Shown: positions 17,228-26,208 of the stretch, in pieces | How the letters are laid out: each line of letters opens with the position of its first letter | Numbering within the stretch: position 1 is the first letter of the stretch | Source: Geodermatophilus sp. DSM 45219 | GTDB lineage: Bacteria > Actinomycetota > Actinomycetes > Mycobacteriales > Geodermatophilaceae | Reading direction: 5' to 3' | Length of the DNA: 64,000 nt | Assembly: GCF_900104025.1 (NCBI RefSeq) | Contig: NZ_FNIQ01000005.1 | Span: forward strand, 248,001-312,000 | The notes under the pieces: generated by a model | Databases searched by the model: none | Seen by the model: only the letters and a program-made list of their open reading frames with translations | Told to the model about the DNA's origin: nothing | Program-made: the position numbers and the translations under genes

Positions 17228-18064
17228 TCAGGCCGGCTCGACGCCGAAGGTCCGGGCCAGCCGCTCGATCTTGCGGGCCCGGCCCAGCCGGGGCTTGTCG
17301 CTGCCGTCGCGGATGACCTGGCCGCGGGCCTCGAAGTCGGCGAGGAAGTCCCGCGCCCAGGCGACGTCGGACGGCGTCGGGCTGATGACCTCGTTGATCA
17401 CCGGGGTCTGCTCCGGGTCCAGGCACAGCTTGCCGGTCAGGCCCAGGGAGACGGTGACGGCGGTCTGCTCGCGCAGCACCGGGTGGCTGCTGCTCACCGT
17501 CGGGCCGTCGATGGGCCCGGGCAGCCCGCCGATCCGGCTGGCGAGGACCAGCCGCGAGCGCGGGTAGGCCATGGCCAGGTCGTCGGCGCTGGTGCCGGTG
17601 TCGCGGCGGTAGTCGCCGCTGCCGAAGGCCAGCCGGAAGGCGCCGCGGGCCCGGGCGATGGAGACCGCCTCCTCGATGCCCAGCGCGGACTCGACCAGCG
17701 CCAGCACCGGCGTCGACCCGCCGAGCCGGTCGAAGGTCTCGGTGACCTGCTCGGCGGCCTCGGTCTTGGCCAGCATGACGCCGAGCAGGCCGGGCAGCCC
17801 GGCGAGCTTGGCGACGTCGCCGTCCCAGAAGTCGGTGGAGCGGTCGTTGATCCGCACCCAGGCCGACCGGTCCCCGCCGGAGAGCCACTGGCCGACCCCG
17901 TCCCGGGCCTCGGCCTTGTTCGCCGGGTCCACCGCGTCCTCGATGTCCAGCACCACCTGGTCCGCCCGCGAGGCGTGGGCGGCGTCGAACAGGTCGGTGC
18001 GCGACCCGTTCACCAGCAGCCAGGAGCGAGCGTCCTCGGGACCGACCTTCCGCTGTCTCAGCAC
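17228..18064 (-). CDS. CoA-ester lyase, CitE/HpcH-HpaI aldolase family
   Basis: A TIM-barrel lyase of the citE/malyl-CoA lyase group, 278 residues. It shows RSWLLVNGSRTDLF at the start, VVLDIEDAVDPANKAEAR (metal- and substrate-binding acid pair), AWVRINDRSTDFW, VLALVESALGIEEA (metal-binding Glu) and GKLCLDPEQTPVIN near the end, the conserved G-x-x-C/A-x-H/D-P block with Asp-Pro. The GTG at 18064 follows GAGGATGGG, a good ribosome binding site. It is probably a cytoplasmic cleavage enzyme for a 3-hydroxy-3-methyl- or malyl/citramalyl-type CoA ester; the exact thioester cannot be told. It converges on the CoA-transferase operon. Confidence 0.85.
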   Translation of the reverse strand: MLRQRKVGPEDARSWLLVNGSRTDLFDAAHASRADQVVLDIEDAVDPANKAEARDGVGQWLSGGDRSAWVRINDRSTDFWDGDVAKLAGLPGLLGVMLAKTEAAEQVTETFDRLGGSTPVLALVESALGIEEAVSIARARGAFRLAFGSGDYRRDTGTSADDLAMAYPRSRLVLASRIGGLPGPIDGPTVSSSHPVLREQTAVTVSLGLTGKLCLDPEQTPVINEVISPTPSDVAWARDFLADFEARGQVIRDGSDKPRLGRARKIERLARTFGVEPA

Positions 18065-18173
18065 GGTCCCATCCTCGTACGTGCGCCCGGTACGCCCGCG
18101 ACCGACCCCGGTCCCGGGCGTACCGGTGGGTAGCCGGCCGGGTCGGTCGCGGGAGGACACTCCCCGCGGCCGG

Positions 18174-19217
18174 TCAGACCCGCTCGAGGGGGTGCTCCCC
18201 GACCGGCACCAGGTCACTGGGCTCGGTCACCTCGACCGGCGGGCGCTCCCCGCTGACCACCACCCGGTTCGGGCGGGCGTTGAACAGCAGCTGGAACACG
18301 TCGGGGCGCGAGTAGTGCCCGACCGGGTCGGCCGCTGACTTCGCCACCGCGATCAGCGAGAAGTCCAGGTCGGCGTAGAGGATGCCCTCGTCGTCCTCGG
18401 CCAGCGGCTCGGCGAGCTCGGTGCCCTCGGGGCCGTAGATGCGGGTGAAGCCGCCGCCCTGCCGCAACAGCTGCCGCTTCTGCTCGGTGTCGCACCACAG
18501 ATCCTGCCCGGCCTGTCCCACGACCGCGCACGGGGCGACGACGAAGGTCTGGCCCTCGACGGCGTGCACGAGGCTCGCGGCGGTGTTGACCTGCGGGCCC
18601 AGCGCCGAGGCTGCGCCGCGGTAGACGGAGAAGCTGGGCCAGGAGGCGACGTGGATCTGTTCGCCCATGCTGTAGAGCGCGTACTTCGTCAGCGGCTGGA
18701 AGTGCTCCCAGCAGTTGAGAGCGCCGAGGCGCCCGATCCGGGTGTCGTGCACCTGGACGTCGCTGCCGTCGCCCTCGCCGAAGACCGTGCGCTCGACGTG
18801 GGTGGGCTTGAGCTTGCGGCGGACCGAGATCACCGCGCCGGTGTCGTCGATGAACGCCTGCGACATGTACAGGCTGCCGCCGGCCTTCTCGGCGAAGCCG
18901 AGGACGACGTGGATGCCGTGCCGGCCGGCCGCGGCCGCGATCCGCTGCAGGTGCTCGCCGTCGCGGGTCATCGCGTTGTCCGCGTACCGAGCGACGAACT
19001 GCATCCCCCAGGCCGGCGAGTCCAGCCAGATCCACCAGGGGTAGCCGGGGACGAACGTCTCGCTGAAGGCGACCAGCCGGGCGCCGTTGGCGGCGGCCTC
19101 GGCGATCAGGTCGACGACCTGGGCGACACCGGCGTCGAGGTCCAGCCACTTCGGCTCGGCCTGGACGGCGGCGACGCGGACCGGGCCGCGGGGTCGGACT
19201 GGTTCGGTGGTGGTCAT
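18174..19217 (-). CDS. nitrilase (aliphatic/arylacetonitrilase type)
   Basis: Hydrolyses a nitrile to a carboxylic acid and ammonia. At 347 residues it has the length of true nitrilases. The catalytic triad is intact: Glu53 in SETFVPGYPWW, Lys135 in RRKLKPTHVER and Cys169 in GALNCWEHFQPL. MTTTEP at 19217 has a strong AGGAGG ribosome binding site. Immediately upstream lies a 21-bp-spaced direct repeat, and the next gene upstream is an AraC regulator resembling the nitrilase activator NitR of Rhodococcus. It is probably induced by its substrate. The natural nitrile is unknown. Confidence 0.93.
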   Translation of the reverse strand: MTTTEPVRPRGPVRVAAVQAEPKWLDLDAGVAQVVDLIAEAAANGARLVAFSETFVPGYPWWIWLDSPAWGMQFVARYADNAMTRDGEHLQRIAAAAGRHGIHVVLGFAEKAGGSLYMSQAFIDDTGAVISVRRKLKPTHVERTVFGEGDGSDVQVHDTRIGRLGALNCWEHFQPLTKYALYSMGEQIHVASWPSFSVYRGAASALGPQVNTAASLVHAVEGQTFVVAPCAVVGQAGQDLWCDTEQKRQLLRQGGGFTRIYGPEGTELAEPLAEDDEGILYADLDFSLIAVAKSAADPVGHYSRPDVFQLLFNARPNRVVVSGERPPVEVTEPSDLVPVGEHPLERV

Positions 19218-19291
19218 GGCGTCCTCCTGGGTGGGGCCCGCCGGTGGCGGAGCGCGCGCCCAGGTTGCGGCCGCCGGGTGTGACCGGGAGC

Positions 19292-19320
19292 ACGATCCGT
19301 GCCGGCTGTCTGACGATCCG
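19292..19320 (-). promoter_or_regulatory. candidate AraC-type operator (direct repeats, 21-bp spacing)
   Basis: Two identical ACGATCCG copies at 19292-19299 and 19313-19320. The 21-bp period equals two helical turns, the arrangement AraC-family activators use. It sits 75-103 bases upstream of the nitrilase start codon and just after the stop of the AraC-type regulator gene. Confidence 0.5.
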
Positions 19321-19331
19321 GGCCATCTGCC

Positions 19332-20309
19332 TCAGCCGGCGCCCCCCCGCCGGTAGGCAGCGGGCGTCGTGCCGGTGAGGCCGCGGAACGCCCGGTGCAG
19401 CTGTGCTCCACCGCCGAACCCGCAGCGGGCTGCGACGGCGGCCAGGGGCAGCCGCGGCTCGGTGCGCAGCAGCCGCTGCGCACCGCTGACCCGCAGCCGG
19501 CGCAGGACGTCGCCGAGGCTCTCGGGTTCGTGCTCGAACAGCCGGAACAGCGTGCGGCGGGACAGGTGGCAGGCCCGCGCGACGGTGTCGGCGTCCAACC
19601 GCGGATCGGCGAAGTGCGCGGCCAGGTGGGCCAGCACCCGCTCCCGGTCCAGCGCGGACGGGCCCGGCAAGGGCGACGACCCGGCGGCGAGGCAGAGCGC
19701 CGAGGTCAGCAGGCCGATCGCGTGCGGAGCCAACGCGGCGGCGCCGACCGGGTCGGTGGTGCTGAGGTGGGCCAGGCCGCGGAAGAAGTCGGCGACGAGG
19801 CGGCCACTGCTGTCGGCGGCGAGGGCGACGCCGGTGGCGCGTTCGACGGCGGCCGCGGGCAGGCCACGTCGGGGCACCTGGACGACCAGCTGCTCGAAGC
19901 CCGCGGGGAACTGCAGGGTGTAGGGGCGGGTGCTGTCGTAGAAGGCCATCCCGCCGGGGTGCAGCAACGCTGTGCGGCCGCTCTGGCTCACCTCACCGCG
20001 GCCGGCGACCTGGATGCTGGCCAGCACGTACTCCTCGGGACTGCGCGCGATGAGCCGCGGGGTACGGCGCACGTGCTGTCCGCCCGCCCGCACCGTGGTC
20101 AGCTGCACCTGGCCCACGGTGCTGTGGACGATCCGGCCGCGGAACGGCCGCCCGGTCGTCGGCGCCGCGACCAATGGCACGAACGTGTCACTGATCAGGT
20201 CCTGCCACCGGGCGAACGCCTGCCCGGGGGTGACCTCGTCGGTCGTGAGCGTCCGCGGACGCGTTGCGACGCCGGCCGAGCCGGGGTCCGCTTCGTGCTC
20301 CGCGTGCAC
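19332..20309 (-). CDS. AraC/XylS-family transcriptional regulator (NitR-like)
   Basis: About 325 residues. The N-terminal half matches the AraC-binding-like domain of NitR/FeaR-type regulators (LTTDEVTPGQAFARWQDLIS, then GRIVHSTVGQVQLTTVRAGG). The C-terminal AraC DNA-binding domain has two helix-turn-helices: LDADTVARACHLSRRTLFRL and RLPLAAVAARCGFGGGAQLH, ending FRGLTGTTPAAYRR. It lies between the dioxygenase and nitrilase genes on the same strand and probably activates the nitrilase. The start is uncertain: GTG at 20309 is used here, GTG at 20345 would add 12 residues, and neither has a good ribosome binding site. Confidence 0.88.
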   Translation of the reverse strand: MHAEHEADPGSAGVATRPRTLTTDEVTPGQAFARWQDLISDTFVPLVAAPTTGRPFRGRIVHSTVGQVQLTTVRAGGQHVRRTPRLIARSPEEYVLASIQVAGRGEVSQSGRTALLHPGGMAFYDSTRPYTLQFPAGFEQLVVQVPRRGLPAAAVERATGVALAADSSGRLVADFFRGLAHLSTTDPVGAAALAPHAIGLLTSALCLAAGSSPLPGPSALDRERVLAHLAAHFADPRLDADTVARACHLSRRTLFRLFEHEPESLGDVLRRLRVSGAQRLLRTEPRLPLAAVAARCGFGGGAQLHRAFRGLTGTTPAAYRRGGAG

Positions 20310-20462
20310 CCCGCGATCATGGCGGCGGCTCCCGTTCCGGTCCACCGTTCCGGGACCGACGCCTGTTCCACCGGCCCGCCGGCTCGGTACGCGTGAAGCC
20401 CTCGTCCCGGCGGGTGGGTCGCACGGTCGGTGGAGTGACGCGCGTCGCGCCGTGGACGAGGG

Positions 20463-21359
20463 TCAGGCGGCCGGTGGCCCGACCGGGGCGTCGCCCCGGA
20501 GGGTGATGCGGTGCATGACCCGCCGCTGGTCGCCGTAGTCCCGGTTGGCGTAGTGCACCGTCGAGCGGTTGTCCCAGATGACGACGTCACCGACCGACCA
20601 GCGGTGCCGGACGATGTGTTCCGGCTTGGTGATGTGCGCGTAGAAGAGGTCGAGCAGGTACCGGCTCTCCGCGTCGGAGACGCCCTCGATGTGCGAGACG
20701 AAGCCGGGGTTGACGAACAGCGACTTGCGGCCGGTCTCCGGGTGCACGCGCACGACCGGGTGCTCCACGGGGACGAGCGCGCGGAACTCCTCGCCCTCCC
20801 ACGTCGTCCGCTCCTCGCGCTGGGCAAGGTAGTAGCCGAACTCACGCGTGCCGTCGTGGACGGCGACGAGCTGGTCGGCCAGGCGCTGCAGGGGCTCGCT
20901 GAGCGAGCGGTAGGCCAGCTCCAGGTCGGCCCACTGGGTGTCCCCACCGGTCGGCGGGAGGACGACGGCGCGCAGCACCGACCCGAGCGGTGGCCGGCGC
21001 ACGAAGGTCACGTCGGTGTGCCACACGTCGGCGAAGCCACCGGTGGCGCTGTCGAGGGCGTAGATCTCGGGGTGCTCCTGGTCGACGCCGGGGACCACCG
21101 GGTGGGATTCGGTGACCTCGCCGAGCCGGCGGCCCAGTGCGATCTGGCTGTCGGGGTGCAGGGCGTGCTGGCCGGAGAAGAACAGCACCTTGTACTCGGC
21201 GAGCGCGGCCCGGATGGCCCGGACCTGGCCGTCGGTGACGCGGCTGAGGTCGATGCCGTGGACGCCGGCGCCGATGGTCGGCTCGAGGCGCTCGAGGTCG
21301 AGGACGCCGCCGTCGACGTCGCCGGGTGCGGTGGTCGGGGCAGCAGCGAGCAGGGTCAT
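20463..21359 (-). CDS. TauD/TfdA-family Fe(II)/2-oxoglutarate dioxygenase
   Basis: Uses Fe(II), O2 and 2-oxoglutarate to hydroxylate a substrate, typically a sulfonate, sulfate ester or aryloxyacetate. The 298 residues carry the facial triad His114 and Asp116 (VWHTDVTFVRRPPLG) and distal His269 (WDNRSTVHYANRDYG), with Arg280/284 for 2-oxoglutarate. The PPLGSVLRAVVLPPTGGDT stretch is close to AtsK/TauD-like enzymes. Start ATG at 21359. It is the first gene of the minus-strand set dioxygenase-AraC-nitrilase, though 153 bases separate it from the regulator. The substrate is not predictable from sequence. Confidence 0.88.
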   Translation of the reverse strand: MTLLAAAPTTAPGDVDGGVLDLERLEPTIGAGVHGIDLSRVTDGQVRAIRAALAEYKVLFFSGQHALHPDSQIALGRRLGEVTESHPVVPGVDQEHPEIYALDSATGGFADVWHTDVTFVRRPPLGSVLRAVVLPPTGGDTQWADLELAYRSLSEPLQRLADQLVAVHDGTREFGYYLAQREERTTWEGEEFRALVPVEHPVVRVHPETGRKSLFVNPGFVSHIEGVSDAESRYLLDLFYAHITKPEHIVRHRWSVGDVVIWDNRSTVHYANRDYGDQRRVMHRITLRGDAPVGPPAA

Positions 21360-21834
21360 GCGAGGGCTCCAGGGGTGGGTGCGGACGAGCGGGACGGGAG
21401 ATCTCAGGCCCGACAGAGCGCGCTCGCGCACCGGAGCAGGTCGACGTGCCGGCGCTCGACGAGCGCAATCCGCACCAACCCGACCGGGAACATGGAGATT
21501 ACCGTAGCGGGTGTCCTGGGTTCTGCGGACCAAGGGTGTCCCGTGTCCCTGCCGGGCTGGCTGCCCATCGACGGCACGTGACAGGGCGCCGGCTCCGGCC
21601 GCGTCCCCCGCCTGCTCGACGCGTTCGACGGATCGCTCGCCCTCGCCACCGCCATCGGCCGCGGCACCGAGGACGACGAGCGTCAGGCCGCGCGGCCGGG
21701 CGCCGACGCGCTGTGCGCGACCGCGAGCACGTCGTTGACGGCGAGCGCGCCACCGAGCCGGAGGCTCGGGTGACCGGGCGCCTCCCCGAGCCGGTCGAGG
21801 CGCGGATGCAGGGCTCGGAGGCCAGGGTGTCGTC
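21360..21834. other. long divergent spacer between dioxygenase and GH3 genes
   Basis: 475 bases. The first 220 (to about 21580) hold no recognisable gene and include an AT-richer patch around 21485-21505 that may contain promoters. From 21582 to 21834 two reading frames show coding-like codon use but are disrupted (see the pseudogene entry). Confidence 0.4.
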
Positions 21835-21837
21835 ATG
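21582..21837 (+). pseudogene. possible remnant of an unidentified gene upstream of GH3
   Basis: Frame 21582-21773 reads GRVPRLLDAFDGSLALATAI... with almost every codon ending in G or C and a regular helical pattern, but it has an in-frame TGA at 21579 and no start codon. A second frame, from 21770 (VTGRLPEPVEARMQGSEARV), continues to a TGA that overlaps the GH3 ATG. Together these look like the C-terminal part of a gene once co-translated with the glucosidase, now lacking its start and frameshifted. No family is recognised; it could also be chance GC3 bias. Confidence 0.3.
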
Positions 21838-24087
21838 ACCGCACCCCCCGGACCCGGCAGGGACACCGTCGCGTCCCTGACCACCGCGGAGAAGGCCGCC
21901 CTGTGCCTGGGGTCGGACTTCTGGCACACCGCCGCCGTCGACCGGCTGGGCATCGAGCGGATCAGGCTGTCCGACGGTCCGCACGGGCTGCGCGTGCAGC
22001 CGGCCGAGGGCGACCACGTCGGCATCTCCGGCAGCCTGCCCGCCACGTGCTTCCCCACCGCCTCGGCGCTCGGGGCGAGCTGGGACGTCGACCTGATCGG
22101 CGAGGTCGGCGCGGCCATCGGTCTCGAGGCGCGGGCGCAGGACGTCGCGGTGGTCCTCGGACCCGGGGTCAACATCAAGCGGTCGCCGCTCTGCGGCCGC
22201 AACTTCGAGTACCTCAGCGAGGACCCGCACCTGTCCGGCCGGCTCGGCGCCGCCCTCGTCGCCGGCATCCAGTCCCAGGACGTCGGCGCGTCGGTGAAGC
22301 ACTTCGCAGCCAACAACCAGGAGACCGACCGGCTGCGGGTCAGTGCCGACGTCGACGAGCGCACCCTGCGCGAGATCTACCTGCCCGCGTTCGAGCACGT
22401 CGTGACCACCGCGCGCCCGTGGACGGTGATGTGCGCCTACAACCGGGTCAACGGGGTCCACGCCTCGCAGGACCGGTGGCTGCTCACCGAGGTGCTGCGC
22501 GAGCAGTGGGGCTTCGACGGCCTGGTCGTCTCCGACTGGGGCGCCGTGCACGACCGGGTCGCCGCCCTCGCCGCGGGCCTGGACCTGGAGATGCCGCCGG
22601 ACCTGGGGGTCAGCGACGCCGCGATCGTCGACGCGGTCGCCTCCGGCGCGCTCGACGAGACGGTGCTCGACACCGCCGTCGCGCGGGTCCTGCGGCTGGT
22701 CGAGCGGTCCCGGGCCCGCCGGCCGGCCGACATCGACGTCGACGCCCACCACGCGCTGGCCCGGCGTGCCGCGGCCCGGAGCATCGTGCTGCTGAAGAAC
22801 GACGACGAGGTGCTGCCGCTGACCGCCGGGCGCGTCTGCGTGGTGGGTGCCTTCGCCCGCACCCCGCGCTACCAGGGTGCCGGCAGCTCCCAGGTCCACC
22901 CCACCCGCGTGGACACCGCGCTCGACGAGCTGCGCCGCGCCCGCCCCGACCTGACCTTCGCCGCGGGCTTCGACCTCACCGACCCCGGCCGGGACGCGGC
23001 CCTCGCCGACGAGGCGGTCGCCGTCGCCCGGGACGCCGACGTCGTCGTCGCCTTCCTCGGCCTCCCGTCCGGGGACGAGTCCGAGGGCTTCGACCGCACC
23101 TCCATGGACCTCCCGGCGTCGCAGACCGCGCTGCTGGACCGCCTGCTCGACGGATCGGCGCCGGTCGTCGTCGTGCTCGCCAACGGATCGGCCGTGCTGG
23201 TCACGCCGTGGCACGAGCGCGCCGCCGCCGTCGTCGAGTGCTGGCTGGGTGGGCAGGCCGCCGGCGGCGCGATCGCCGATGTGCTCACCGGCGCGGTTAA
23301 CCCGTCGGGGCGGCTGTCCGAGACCCTCCCGCTCCGGCTGCAGGACGTCCCGTCCCACCTGAACTTCCCCGGCGAGGAGGGGCACGTCCGCTACGGGGAA
23401 GGGGTGTTCGTCGGCTACCGCGGCTTCGACGCGGCCGACCTGCCCGTCGCCTATCCGTTCGGGCACGGGTTGTCCTACACCCGTTTCCACCACGCCGACC
23501 TGTCGGTCGCCACCACCGGCAGCCACGACACCGGTGACCTGGCCATCACGGCACGGCTGACGGTGACCAACACCGGTGCCGTCGCCGGCCGCGAGGTCGT
23601 GCAGCTCTACGTCGGCGCCCCGCCCGGCCGCGTCGCCCGCCCGCCACGGGAGCTGCGGGGGTTCACCACCGTCGACCTGGAGCCCGGTGACAGCGCCGAC
23701 GTCGAGCTCATCCTCGGCTCACGCGACCTCGCGTACTGGTCGACCGCGCACGCCCGGTGGGTCGTCGAGCCAGGCCCGTTCACCTTCGAGGTCGGCGCCT
23801 CCTCCCGCGACATCCGCCTCCGCGCCACCGTGCACGTCGACGCCACCCCGCCGCGGACCCCGCTGGACGGGACGTCGACGCTGCAGGAGTGGCTGGCCGA
23901 CCCCGACGGCGCCGCGGCCATCCGCGCTGCCGCGGGGACCGGGGACGACGGCCGGCCGACGGGCGTCCTCGGCGACCCCGAGCTGCTCGAGGTGATCGGC
24001 AACTTCCCGCTGACCACACTGGCCGCCTTCCCGGGGCTCGGCATCACCCACGAGCTGGTGCGGAGCCTGACCGGTCGGAGCAGCTGA
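21835..24087 (+). CDS. glycoside hydrolase family 3 beta-glucosidase
   Basis: Cleaves beta-linked glucose or related sugars from oligosaccharides or plant glucosides. It is a 750-residue protein without a signal peptide, so probably intracellular. Domains: GH3 barrel (about 20-290) with LSDGPHGLRV, VKHFAANNQE and nucleophile Asp234 in GLVVSDWGAVHD; alpha/beta sandwich (about 320-530) with SIVLLKNDDEVLPL and the usual GAGSSQVHP loop; C-terminal fibronectin-III-like domain (about 570-680) starting LTVTNTGAVAGREVVQLYVG. The ATG at 21835 overlaps the stop of an upstream broken frame. It is divergent from the dioxygenase/nitrilase set. Confidence 0.93.
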   Translation: MTAPPGPGRDTVASLTTAEKAALCLGSDFWHTAAVDRLGIERIRLSDGPHGLRVQPAEGDHVGISGSLPATCFPTASALGASWDVDLIGEVGAAIGLEARAQDVAVVLGPGVNIKRSPLCGRNFEYLSEDPHLSGRLGAALVAGIQSQDVGASVKHFAANNQETDRLRVSADVDERTLREIYLPAFEHVVTTARPWTVMCAYNRVNGVHASQDRWLLTEVLREQWGFDGLVVSDWGAVHDRVAALAAGLDLEMPPDLGVSDAAIVDAVASGALDETVLDTAVARVLRLVERSRARRPADIDVDAHHALARRAAARSIVLLKNDDEVLPLTAGRVCVVGAFARTPRYQGAGSSQVHPTRVDTALDELRRARPDLTFAAGFDLTDPGRDAALADEAVAVARDADVVVAFLGLPSGDESEGFDRTSMDLPASQTALLDRLLDGSAPVVVVLANGSAVLVTPWHERAAAVVECWLGGQAAGGAIADVLTGAVNPSGRLSETLPLRLQDVPSHLNFPGEEGHVRYGEGVFVGYRGFDAADLPVAYPFGHGLSYTRFHHADLSVATTGSHDTGDLAITARLTVTNTGAVAGREVVQLYVGAPPGRVARPPRELRGFTTVDLEPGDSADVELILGSRDLAYWSTAHARWVVEPGPFTFEVGASSRDIRLRATVHVDATPPRTPLDGTSTLQEWLADPDGAAAIRAAAGTGDDGRPTGVLGDPELLEVIGNFPLTTLAAFPGLGITHELVRSLTGRSS

Positions 24088-24125
24088 CCGCGCAGGTCAT
24101 CCGTTCCCGGGCAGCGCGGGCCGGG

Positions 24126-25025
24126 TCAGGTCCGGTCGGGTGCCGGGGCGGCCGCGTCGCCGGCGGTCGGGGCCGCGGTGGTCGCCGCCCAGCTGGCCAG
24201 CAGCTTGAGGCCGTCCTCGGACGGTGACCCGGGTTCGGCGGTGTAGATGGTCAGGCGGAGGCCCGAGTGGTCCTCGGTGGGCAGGTCGAGGGTGTGGTAG
24301 CCGAGGTCGAGCGTGCCGACCACGGGGTGGTGGAACTGCTTCGCGCCGTTGTGGTGGATCCGGACGTCGTGCGCTGCCCAGCGGGTGCGGAACTCCTCGC
24401 TGACCGTGGACAGCTCCCCCACCAGTTCACGCAGCTGCGTGTCGTGCGGGCGGCGGCCGGCCTCGGCGCGGAGCAGGGCGACGGTGACGTTGGCCGCGCC
24501 GTCCCAGTCCTGGTAGTAGGCGCGCGCCTGCGGGTCGAGGAACTGGAACCGGGCGAAGTTCGCCGGCCGGCGCGGGTCGTCGAACAGGGGAGAGTGCAGC
24601 GCCCACCCCAGGGTGTTGGTCGCGAGGATGTCCAGGCGGCCGTTGGCGACGAACGCGGCGGACCCGGTCATCGAGTCCAGCATCCACTGCACCCGCGGCT
24701 GGATCGGCGCCCTGCTGCGGCGCTGCGGGGTGCGGGTCGGCCTCGCGGCGGCGCGGGCCAGGTCGAACAGGTAGGTCCGCTCGGCCTCGTCCAGCTGCAG
24801 CGCCCGGGCGACGGCCTCCAGGACGTCCTCGGAGACACCGGCGATGTGGCCCTTCTCCAGCCGGGTGTACCAGTCGGTGCTCACCCCGGCCAGGACGGCG
24901 ACCTCCTCCCGGCGCAGCCCGGGCACCCGCCGCCGGCCACCCCCGGGGAGCAGCCCCGCCCGCTCCGGGGTGATCTTGGCGCGCCGGCTGACGAGGAAGT
25001 CGCGGATGTCGGAGCGGTTGTCCAC
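24126..25025 (-). CDS. XRE-family regulator with MmyB-like ligand-binding domain
   Basis: A 299-residue transcription factor. The N-terminal helix-turn-helix (about 30-75) includes [20 protein letters not shown] and the [20 protein letters not shown] stretch typical of the MmyB group; the C-terminal PAS-like MmyB domain (about 105-275) includes [19 protein letters not shown] and [20 protein letters not shown]. The GTG at 25025 is chosen because the family starts with a short [16 protein letters not shown] segment. It is divergent from the zinc alcohol dehydrogenase gene, a common pairing in which such regulators control the adjacent oxidoreductase, probably via the inverted repeat at 25058-25098. 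Confidence 0.88.
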   Translation of the reverse strand: MDNRSDIRDFLVSRRAKITPERAGLLPGGGRRRVPGLRREEVAVLAGVSTDWYTRLEKGHIAGVSEDVLEAVARALQLDEAERTYLFDLARAAARPTRTPQRRSRAPIQPRVQWMLDSMTGSAAFVANGRLDILATNTLGWALHSPLFDDPRRPANFARFQFLDPQARAYYQDWDGAANVTVALLRAEAGRRPHDTQLRELVGELSTVSEEFRTRWAAHDVRIHHNGAKQFHHPVVGTLDLGYHTLDLPTEDHSGLRLTIYTAEPGSPSEDGLKLLASWAATTAAPTAGDAAAPAPDRT

Positions 25026-25057
25026 GCCCGTCGACGCTACGTCGCCCGGCCGGTGGA

Positions 25058-25098
25058 GGGAGGTCGAGCTTCTCCCCCCCCCACAAACCCGACCTCCC
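25058..25098. promoter_or_regulatory. inverted repeat with C9 tract in divergent promoter region
   Basis: GGGAGGTCG at 25058-25066 and its exact complement CGACCTCCC at 25090-25098, separated by 23 bases that include a run of nine C (25074-25082). It lies between the XRE regulator and alcohol dehydrogenase starts, so it is a good candidate operator for that regulator. Confidence 0.45.
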
Positions 25099-25160
25099 AC
25101 ACGCGTGCTCGGAGGCGTTCCGTGGAGTGCAGCGCCCGACCACTCCAGGAGGAGCACCCC

Positions 25161-26183
25161 ATGCGAGGAGCCGTTCTGCACGCCCCCGGCGACGTCCGCG
25201 TCGACAACCGCCCGGACCCGACGATCGAGCAGCCCACCGACGCCGTCATCCGGCTGGTCGCCGCCTGCGTGTGCGGCTCGGACCTGTGGCCGTACCGCGG
25301 CATCGAGCCGATCGACGGGCCGACGCCGATGGGGCACGAGTACGTCGGTGTCGTCGAGGAGGTCGGCAGCGAGGTCCGCGATCTCCGGCCGGGCCAGTTC
25401 GTCGTCGGCTCGTTCTTCGCGTCGGACAACACCTGCGACATCTGCCGGGCCGGCTACCAGTCCCGGTGCGTGCACGCCGAGCCGATGGGCGCCATCGGCA
25501 CCCAGGCCGAGTACGCGCGGGTCCCGCTGGCCGACGGCACCCTCGTCGCCACCCCCGGCACGCCGTCCGACGACCTGGTGGCGGGCCTGCTGGCCGCCTC
25601 CGACGTGCTCGGCACCGGCTGGTTCGCCGCCGTCGCCGCCGAGGCCGGCCCGGGCAGGACCGTCGCCGTGGTGGGCGACGGCGCCGTCGGCCTGCTCGGC
25701 GTCCTCGCGGCGAAGCAGCTGGGCGCCGAGCGGATCATCGCCTTCAGCCGGCACGGGGACCGCCAGCGGCTGGCCCGGGAGTTCGGCGCCACCGACGTCG
25801 TCACCACGCGCGGCGACGAGGGCGTCGCCGAGGTCCGAGAGCTCACCGGTGGCCTGGGCGCGCACTCGACCATCGAGGCGGTCGGCACCCAGGAGTCGAT
25901 GATGCAGGCGATCCGGGCCACCCGCCCCGGCGGCCACGTCGGCTACGTCGGCGTCTCCCACGACGTGCAGCTGCCCGGTGCGGAGCTGTTCTTCTCCGGC
26001 GTCCACCTGCACGGCGGCCCCGCCCCGGTGCGCCGGTTCCTGCCCGAGCTCATCGACCTGATCACCAGCCGGGAGATCGACCCCGGGCGGGTCTTCGACC
26101 TGACCCTGCCGCTCGACCAGGCCGCCGAGGGCTACCGGGCGATGGACGAGCGGCGCGCCATCAAGACGCTCCTGCGCCCCTGA
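25161..26183 (+). CDS. zinc-dependent alcohol dehydrogenase (threonine-dehydrogenase-like MDR)
   Basis: NAD(P)-dependent medium-chain dehydrogenase, 340 residues. Catalytic zinc ligands Cys in [12 protein letters not shown] and the His-Glu pair in [11 protein letters not shown]; the structural zinc lobe is reduced to [15 protein letters not shown]; the Rossmann loop is [14 protein letters not shown]. The ATG at 25161 is preceded by AGGAGGAG. It is first in a + operon with a broken cupin, a second alcohol dehydrogenase and an MFS exporter, and divergent from its presumed XRE regulator. The substrate alcohol is unknown. Confidence 0.9.
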   Translation: MRGAVLHAPGDVRVDNRPDPTIEQPTDAVIRLVAACVCGSDLWPYRGIEPIDGPTPMGHEYVGVVEEVGSEVRDLRPGQFVVGSFFASDNTCDICRAGYQSRCVHAEPMGAIGTQAEYARVPLADGTLVATPGTPSDDLVAGLLAASDVLGTGWFAAVAAEAGPGRTVAVVGDGAVGLLGVLAAKQLGAERIIAFSRHGDRQRLAREFGATDVVTTRGDEGVAEVRELTGGLGAHSTIEAVGTQESMMQAIRATRPGGHVGYVGVSHDVQLPGAELFFSGVHLHGGPAPVRRFLPELIDLITSREIDPGRVFDLTLPLDQAAEGYRAMDERRAIKTLLRP

Positions 26184-26208
26184 CCCATCCCCACCGAGGA
26201 GGACGACC

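Noticed and set aside
21495-21581. Short open frame MEITVAGVLGSADQG... upstream of the broken gene before GH3
   Set aside because: Under 30 codons, codon third positions not GC-biased like the neighbours, no homologue recognised.
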